The position numbers and the translations under genes were made by a program. Source: Prochlorococcus marinus str. MIT 9312 (GTDB lineage Bacteria > Cyanobacteriota > Cyanobacteriia > PCC-6307 > Cyanobiaceae). From it: 64,000 nucleotides of DNA. This document shows positions 58,486 through 64,000 of this stretch, piece by piece. Under the pieces are notes generated by a model. It was not told the DNA's origin and made no database searches. It was given only the letters and a program-made list of their open reading frames with translations. Within the stretch, counting starts at the first letter, position 1. Every line of letters starts with the position of its first letter. The stretch is from positions 1,612,001 through 1,676,000 of the forward strand of contig NC_007577.1 in the NCBI RefSeq assembly GCF_000012645.1, in the 5' to 3' direction.

Positions 58486-59367
58486 ATGATAAAAAATTTA
58501 TTTGATAACGAAAATGCGATTTTTATGGGAGCAAAAAGAAGCCCTAATGATTGCGTAATTGGTATCTTTGGAGTCAATTATGATGGGACATGTTCGTTCA
58601 AACCAGGAGCTAGATTTGGTCCAGAAGCGATAAGACAAGTCAGTTCTTGTTTAGAAACATATTGTCCAAAACTCAATAAAGACTTAGAGGATATTATGTA
58701 TGTTGATTTTGGGTCAATACTAATTGATAAAAATGACTCAAAGTCCGTTATTGAATCAGTCAAATTAGCAACAAATTTTTTAATTAATAAACGCCTTAGT
58801 CCTATTATGCTTGGAGGCGAACACTCTATTACAACGGGTGCTATTGAAGCATTAGTAAAAAAATATCCAGATTTGATATTGGTTCAACTTGATGCTCATG
58901 CAGATTTAAGAGAATCATATATAGGAAATCAATATAGTCATGCTTGTGCCATGAAAAGATGCTTAGAGGTGCTTCCTGAAAAGAAAATTTTGCAAGTAGG
59001 AATAAGAAGTGGGACTAAAGAAGAATTTCAAATTATGCATAACAACAATCAATTAGTTAACTTTTATCCAGGCGGAAATGCACAAGAGTTAAAAAAAGCT
59101 CTTCTACCATACTCTAAGTCTCCAATCTATTTAACAATAGATTTAGATTGGTTTGATCCCAGTTTATTAGCAGGGACGGGAACTCCAGAACCGGGAGGAT
59201 TTTTTTGGAATGATTTTGAGGAAATCCTGAAAACTTTAAAAGACTTTAGAATTGTGGCTTCAGATATTGTGGAATTATCTCCAGAAATTGATAAAAGCGG
59301 AGTTAGTAGCATAGTTGCAGCCAAAGTACTTAGAAGCTTAATTTTGTCATTAGAAAATATGCAATAA
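58486..59367 (+). CDS. speB: Agmatinase
   Basis: Ureohydrolase that turns agmatine into putrescine and urea. 293 residues. The manganese-binding motifs are LGGEHSITTGAIEAL, QLDAHADLRE (the D-x-H-x-D site) and TIDLDWFDPSLLAGTG (the S-F-D-x-D-x-x-D-like site). GTPEPGGF and SDIVELSPEID fit the agmatinase/arginase family. By neighbour speE and by family, agmatinase is preferred over arginase. Urea can be re-used by urease in many strains. It is 1 bp after speE and 50 bp before gcvT. Confidence 0.9.
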   Translation: MIKNLFDNENAIFMGAKRSPNDCVIGIFGVNYDGTCSFKPGARFGPEAIRQVSSCLETYCPKLNKDLEDIMYVDFGSILIDKNDSKSVIESVKLATNFLINKRLSPIMLGGEHSITTGAIEALVKKYPDLILVQLDAHADLRESYIGNQYSHACAMKRCLEVLPEKKILQVGIRSGTKEEFQIMHNNNQLVNFYPGGNAQELKKALLPYSKSPIYLTIDLDWFDPSLLAGTGTPEPGGFFWNDFEEILKTLKDFRIVASDIVELSPEIDKSGVSSIVAAKVLRSLILSLENMQ

Positions 59368-59417
59368 AAAATTTCTAAACTAAAGTGTAAAAATACTAAA
59401 TTAAAATTAAATATTTC

Positions 59418-60530
59418 ATGGATTTGCTTAAAAGTCCTTTATATGCAAAATATGTTCAATCCAATGCAAAATTAGTGGATTTTGCAGGTTGGGAAATGCC
59501 CATATCATTTTCAGGATTAATCAAAGAGCATGAATCAGTTAGGTCTTCAGTAGGATTGTTTGATATTTCTCACATGGGTGTAATCTCTATTAAGGGAATC
59601 AATCCAAAGGATTATATTCAAAAATTTTTTCCTACTAATTTATACTCCTTTTCTGAAGGTCAGGGGCTTTATACAGTAATGCTCAATGAAAAAGGAGGAA
59701 TAATAGATGACTTAATAATTTATGACCTTGGTATACAAGACAATGACATATCAGAAGTATTGTTAATAGTTAACGCAAGTAGATATGAAGTAGATTTTCA
59801 ATGGATAAAAAACAATTCAAATAAATATGAAATTTCGATAACAAACTTTAAAAAAGACAAAGTACTTTTAGCACTACAGGGGAAAAACTCATTCGATTTA
59901 TTTGAACAATGGATTGAATCATCGATCTCACATATCCCTAACTTTGGATGCGAATATAAAATTTTCGAACATATTTCTCCTAAAGAAAAAATCTTCGTTT
60001 CCAAGACAGGATATACAGGGGAAAATGGTCTAGAAATACTTTTATCTAAAAAAGCAGCAATTAATTTATGGGATTTCTCAATTTCCAAAAATGTTGCGCC
60101 TTGTGGTTTAGGAGCTAGAGATACTCTTAGACTTGAAGCAGGCATGCATCTTTATGGCCAAGACATTAATGAAGAAACTTCTCCATATGAAGCAGGGTTA
60201 GGCTGGCTAGTACATCTAGAAAATAATCACGAATTCTTTGGAAGAAGATTTCTTGAAGAGCAGTCAAGATTAGGTATTCAAAAAAAGTTAGTTGGTCTCT
60301 TTATAGAAGGTAAAGCAATAGGAAGAAAAGGTTGCATAGTACTTAAAGGTGAAGAAAATATTGGAACTATCACTAGCGGCAGTTGGTCTCCAACTAAACA
60401 ACAAGCTATAGCTTTTGCATACATCAATACTTCGCATGCCTTAATAAATAATGAAGTTCAAATACTAATAAGAGGCAAAAAATTCAAAGGTTGCATAACA
60501 AAAAGATCGTTTTATAAAAAGAATTATTAA
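59418..60530 (+). CDS. gcvT: Glycine cleavage system aminomethyltransferase (T protein)
   Basis: Takes the aminomethyl group from H protein to tetrahydrofolate, giving methylene-THF and ammonia. 370 residues. Family blocks are [70 protein letters not shown] (with the THF/acid-site region) and [19 protein letters not shown]. It lies 50 bp after speB, too close for a glycine riboswitch. gcvH-gcvP sit 18 kb away on the other strand, so the system is split in two loci. Confidence 0.96.
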   Translation: MDLLKSPLYAKYVQSNAKLVDFAGWEMPISFSGLIKEHESVRSSVGLFDISHMGVISIKGINPKDYIQKFFPTNLYSFSEGQGLYTVMLNEKGGIIDDLIIYDLGIQDNDISEVLLIVNASRYEVDFQWIKNNSNKYEISITNFKKDKVLLALQGKNSFDLFEQWIESSISHIPNFGCEYKIFEHISPKEKIFVSKTGYTGENGLEILLSKKAAINLWDFSISKNVAPCGLGARDTLRLEAGMHLYGQDINEETSPYEAGLGWLVHLENNHEFFGRRFLEEQSRLGIQKKLVGLFIEGKAIGRKGCIVLKGEENIGTITSGSWSPTKQQAIAFAYINTSHALINNEVQILIRGKKFKGCITKRSFYKKNY

Positions 60531-60585
60531 CTAAATTTACCCTTAAAGAATTATTATAAGTTATTGATCAATAAATCATACTTAG

Positions 60586-62382
60586 ATGAGAAACAAAATT
60601 TGTGATGAACTCAATAATACAGATATTGGTAAATTAGTTAATCTATGTGGATGGGTAGATAGAAGAAGGGATCATGGTGGTGTAATTTTTATTGATTTAA
60701 GAGACCATAGTGGATTCTTACAAATAACAATTAACCCCGATGATGGAGCAAATCTATTTAAACAGGCAGAAACTCTAAGAAATGAGACGGTAATAATGGT
60801 TAGCGGAATTATTAATGAAAGGCCCAAAGATTCAATAAATAAAAATTTAAGTACTGGAAAGTTAGAGCTTAAGGTTAAAGATTTGCAAATTCTCAACCAA
60901 ATCAAAAACAACTTACCTTTTCCAGTTTCTATACATGATTATGAAAATACAAAAGAGGAACTTAGATTAAAATATAGATACCTTGATTTAAGAAGGGGAA
61001 AATTACTAAAAAATTTAAAAACAAGGCATAAGATTATTAAAGTTGCAAGAGAATTTCTTGATAATTTTGGATTTACAGAAGTAGAGACTCCATTACTAAC
61101 AAAATCAACGCCAGAAGGCGCTCGCGATTTTCTTATTCCTTCACGTCTTTCGAATGGAGAATTTTTTGCTCTACCTCAATCCCCACAACTATTTAAACAA
61201 CTTTTAATGGTTGGAGGCTTGGACAAGTATTATCAAATTGCAAAATGTTTCCGTGATGAAGACTTAAGGGCAGATAGACAGCCGGAGTTTACTCAATTAG
61301 ATATTGAGATGAGCTTTATTAGTGAAGAAGAAATAATTTCTTTTAATGAAAGTCTTATAAAAAAAATATGGAAAGAAGTGTTAAATATTAATTTTGACAA
61401 TGCTTTTCCAAGAATGAAATGGCAAGCAGCAATGGATAATTACGGCACTGATAGACCAGATACTAGATATCAAATGTTACTAAAAGATTTAGGAGAAGTA
61501 TTAGGTGATATTGGCTTTAATATTTTCACCAAGGCAATTAAGTCTGGAGGTTCCATAAAATCCATAACAGTCAAAGGAGGTAATTCAAGTATTAGCAACG
61601 TAAGAATCAAACCAGGAGGTGATATCTTCCAAGTAGCTCAAGATGCAGGAGCTGGTGGTTTGGCCTTTATAAGGGTTAAAGGAGATGAGCTTGAGACTAT
61701 TGGGGCAATTAAAAATAATTTAAGTGAAGAGCATATATCTGATATTTTAAGAATCACAGAAGCAGAAGATGGAGACTTAATCCTCTTGGGAGCTGGAGAT
61801 AAACAAATTGTCAACCAGTCATTAGATAGAGTGAGGCAATACATCGCAAAAGACTTAAATCTCATAGATACAAGTAAATGGAATTTCTTATGGGTAACTG
61901 ATTTCCCGCTGTTTGAAAGAAATGAAGAGGAAAATAGATATGAAGCTTTACATCATCCTTTTTGTTCTCCAAAAAATATAAAGTCTAAAGATTCTGAAAA
62001 CTTGAAAAAAGCAATTGAGAACTCTATAGCCAATGCTTATGACTTAGTTCTTAATGGATTGGAGTTAGGAGGTGGCTCTTTACGTATTCATGAAGCGAAC
62101 TTGCAACGAGAGGTTCTGAAAACCGTAGGACTTACTGATAAAGAGATTGATGAAAAATTTGGATTTTTAATAGAAGCCTTAGAAATGGGTGCTCCTCCTC
62201 ATGGTGGAATAGCGTTTGGATTAGATCGTATTACCATGCTGATCATTGGTGCAGATTCAATCAGAGAAACCATTGCTTTTCCAAAAAATCAACAAGCAAA
62301 ATGTCTTCTCACAAATGCACCTTCAAATGTCTCTGAATCACAATTAAAAGAATTGGATATTGAAATAACAATTGATGAATAA
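60586..62382 (+). CDS. aspS: Aspartyl-tRNA synthetase
   Basis: Class II synthetase charging tRNA-Asp (or Asp/Asn in organisms lacking AsnRS). 598 residues, the long bacterial form. The anticodon OB-fold comes first ([20 protein letters not shown]). Motif 2 is [20 protein letters not shown], and motif 3 is [21 protein letters not shown]-type insertion domain sits between (about 290-400). It lies 55 bp after gcvT and 75 bp before pyrG. Confidence 0.96.
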
Positions 62383-62457
62383 GAATATATATGGATGTTC
62401 TAAAAGTTTTTTGTTTAAATAAAATATAAGGAGGCTGTGCTTAATTAAAAATATTTA

Positions 62458-64000
62458 ATGTCAAAATTTGTTTTTGTCACCGGAGGAGTAGTTTCTAGCA
62501 TTGGTAAAGGAATTGTAGCTGCAAGCTTAGGGAGATTATTAAAGTCTAGAGGATATAGTGTTTCAATATTAAAACTAGATCCATACCTAAATGTTGATCC
62601 AGGCACAATGAGCCCTTTCCAACATGGAGAAGTATTTGTAACCGAAGATGGGGCTGAAACAGATTTAGATTTAGGTCACTATGAAAGATTTACTGATACT
62701 GCAATGACTAGGTTAAATAGTGTGACTACGGGATCTATCTATCAAGCAGTTATTAATAAAGAAAGAAGAGGTAGTTATAACGGTGGAACTGTGCAAGTAA
62801 TTCCTCACATAACGAGAGAAATAAGAGAAAGAATTCATAGAGTAGCCTCCAACAGCAATGCGGATATTATTATTACTGAAATTGGTGGAACAGTTGGTGA
62901 TATTGAATCTTTACCTTTTTTAGAGGCAATAAGAGAATTTAAAAATGATGTCAATAGGAATGATGTTGCATACATCCACGTAACATTACTTCCTTACATC
63001 AAAACCTCTGGCGAAATAAAAACTAAACCAACACAACATTCAGTGAAAGAATTAAGATCAATTGGAATTCAGCCAGATTTACTTGTATGTCGCAGTGACA
63101 AATCAATCAATGAAGGTCTTAAAAAGAAGCTTAGTGGATTTTGTGGAGTTAATATAAACTCTGTAATTGAAGCATTAGACGCAGATAGTATTTATTCTGT
63201 TCCTCTTTCTTTAAAAAAAGAAGGTTTGTGCAAAGAAACTCTGAAGTATCTAGAACTTGAAGATAAAGAATGTGATTTGAAAAATTGGGAAAAACTAGTT
63301 CACAATCTAAGAAATCCTGGAACTCCTATAAAAGTTGCTCTAGTAGGTAAATATATTGAACTTGGAGATGCATATTTATCTGTTGTTGAAGCTTTAAGAC
63401 ATGCATGCATTGAACAAAAGGCTTTATTAGATTTACATTGGGTAAGCGCTGAAATGATAGAAAAAGATTCAGCAGAAACTTACTTGAATGAAGTGGATGC
63501 GATTGTCGTACCTGGGGGCTTTGGAAATAGGGGAGTTAATGGCAAAATTTCGGCTATAAAATTCGCAAGAGAGAATAAAATTCCATTTTTAGGCCTGTGC
63601 CTTGGTATGCAATGTGCAGTTATAGAATGGGCTAGAAATGTAGCGAATCTTCCAGATGCATCTAGTTCGGAACTAGACCCAAAAACTCCCAATCCAGTTA
63701 TACATTTATTACCAGAACAGGAAGATGTAGTTGATTTAGGCGGGACAATGAGACTTGGAGTTTATCCATGTAGATTGACAAATAATACAATTGGGAAAAA
63801 ATTGTATGATGAAGATGTTATTTATGAGAGACATCGACATAGATACGAATTTAATAATTACTACAAGCAAAGTTTTTTAAATTCTGGATACAAAATTAGT
63901 GGTACATCTCCAGATGGCAGACTAGTAGAGTTAATTGAGTTAGACAATCATCCTTATTTTTTGGCATGTCAATATCATCCTGAGTTTTTATCAAGACCTG
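62458..64000 (+). CDS. pyrG: CTP synthase (partial, 3' end outside window)
   Basis: Aminates UTP to CTP with glutamine and ATP. 514 codons are visible from the ATG at 62458; the family is about 535-545 long, so only the end is missing. The synthetase domain begins [20 protein letters not shown], with [20 protein letters not shown] and [19 protein letters not shown]. The class I glutaminase domain has [16 protein letters not shown] with nucleophile Cys381 and [10 protein letters not shown] with its catalytic His and Glu. A strong purine-rich AAGGAGG at 62428 lies 23 bp before the ATG, unusual for this genome. Confidence 0.96.
   Translation, partial: MSKFVFVTGGVVSSIGKGIVAASLGRLLKSRGYSVSILKLDPYLNVDPGTMSPFQHGEVFVTEDGAETDLDLGHYERFTDTAMTRLNSVTTGSIYQAVINKERRGSYNGGTVQVIPHITREIRERIHRVASNSNADIIITEIGGTVGDIESLPFLEAIREFKNDVNRNDVAYIHVTLLPYIKTSGEIKTKPTQHSVKELRSIGIQPDLLVCRSDKSINEGLKKKLSGFCGVNINSVIEALDADSIYSVPLSLKKEGLCKETLKYLELEDKECDLKNWEKLVHNLRNPGTPIKVALVGKYIELGDAYLSVVEALRHACIEQKALLDLHWVSAEMIEKDSAETYLNEVDAIVVPGGFGNRGVNGKISAIKFARENKIPFLGLCLGMQCAVIEWARNVANLPDASSSELDPKTPNPVIHLLPEQEDVVDLGGTMRLGVYPCRLTNNTIGKKLYDEDVIYERHRHRYEFNNYYKQSFLNSGYKISGTSPDGRLVELIELDNHPYFLACQYHPEFLSRP

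Noticed and set aside
59368-59417. Glycine riboswitch before gcvT
   Set aside because: Only 50 bp is available and no tandem aptamer-like core is visible; gcvH likewise has only 2 bp upstream.

Overview
The window is a 64 kb stretch of a very AT-rich (roughly 30 % GC by eye), densely packed chromosome. It fits Prochlorococcus marinus, most likely a high-light-adapted strain. The evidence is the base composition, intergenic gaps mostly under 170 bp, the photosystem II gene psbZ, the sulfolipid pair sqdB-sqdX, a cyanobacterial Ycf23-like (DUF561) protein, a Ycf52-like acetyltransferase, a plastoquinone-type chorismate lyase and a four-ACT-domain aspartate kinase. The species call is inference from gene content and was not tested by a search.

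Layout. 1-9 kb: crcB/fluC (cut by the window edge), a small SH3-like secreted protein, gyrB, miaA, infC, a GntR-type regulator, cysE and secA. 9-15.5 kb: GNAT and NTF2-like proteins, tRNA-Gly(GCC), ribH, psbZ, mutS, cobH/cbiC and holA. 15.5-25 kb: lysC, uvrB, DUF561, tilS, rnj, dapA and asd; lysC, asd and dapA are all early lysine-pathway genes. 25-31 kb: tig-clpP-clpX-dnaX, all on the + strand. 31-38.5 kb: a membrane glycosyltransferase, a SpoIID-like protein, rpmI-rplT, a TPR protein, thiG, sqdB, sqdX and an 82-residue unknown. 38.6-44 kb: gcvP-gcvH preceded by a PLP-dependent lyase and an HTH-like gene in one tight minus-strand run. 44-53 kb: an acyl-lipid desaturase, rplI, dnaB, mnmG, chorismate lyase, an unknown charged protein, an SprT-like metalloprotein, a membrane-anchored unknown, an ATP-dependent DNA ligase and a 50-codon ORF. 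53-64 kb: a TVP38/DedA-type membrane protein, valS, a HesB/IscA-like protein, tRNA-Val(TAC), then mazG-speE-speB-gcvT-aspS-pyrG on the + strand, with pyrG cut by the window edge.

The genes are core housekeeping functions: DNA topology, replication and repair, protein export and quality control, translation, lysine and cysteine synthesis, glycine cleavage, polyamines, and photosynthetic membrane lipids and quinones. I see no insertion sequence, integrase, prophage, CRISPR array, restriction system or defence island, and no gene-free stretch longer than about 175 bp. I found no convincing undescribed multi-gene system. The observations most worth checking are local: an 11-G homopolymer inside tilS, a possible frameshift site in dnaX that would make a gamma-like product, a probable non-ATG start for chorismate lyase, a clamp-binding-like motif at the N-terminus of MutS, a phage-type ATP-dependent ligase in a core setting, and a lyase plus HTH-like gene coupled to gcvHP.
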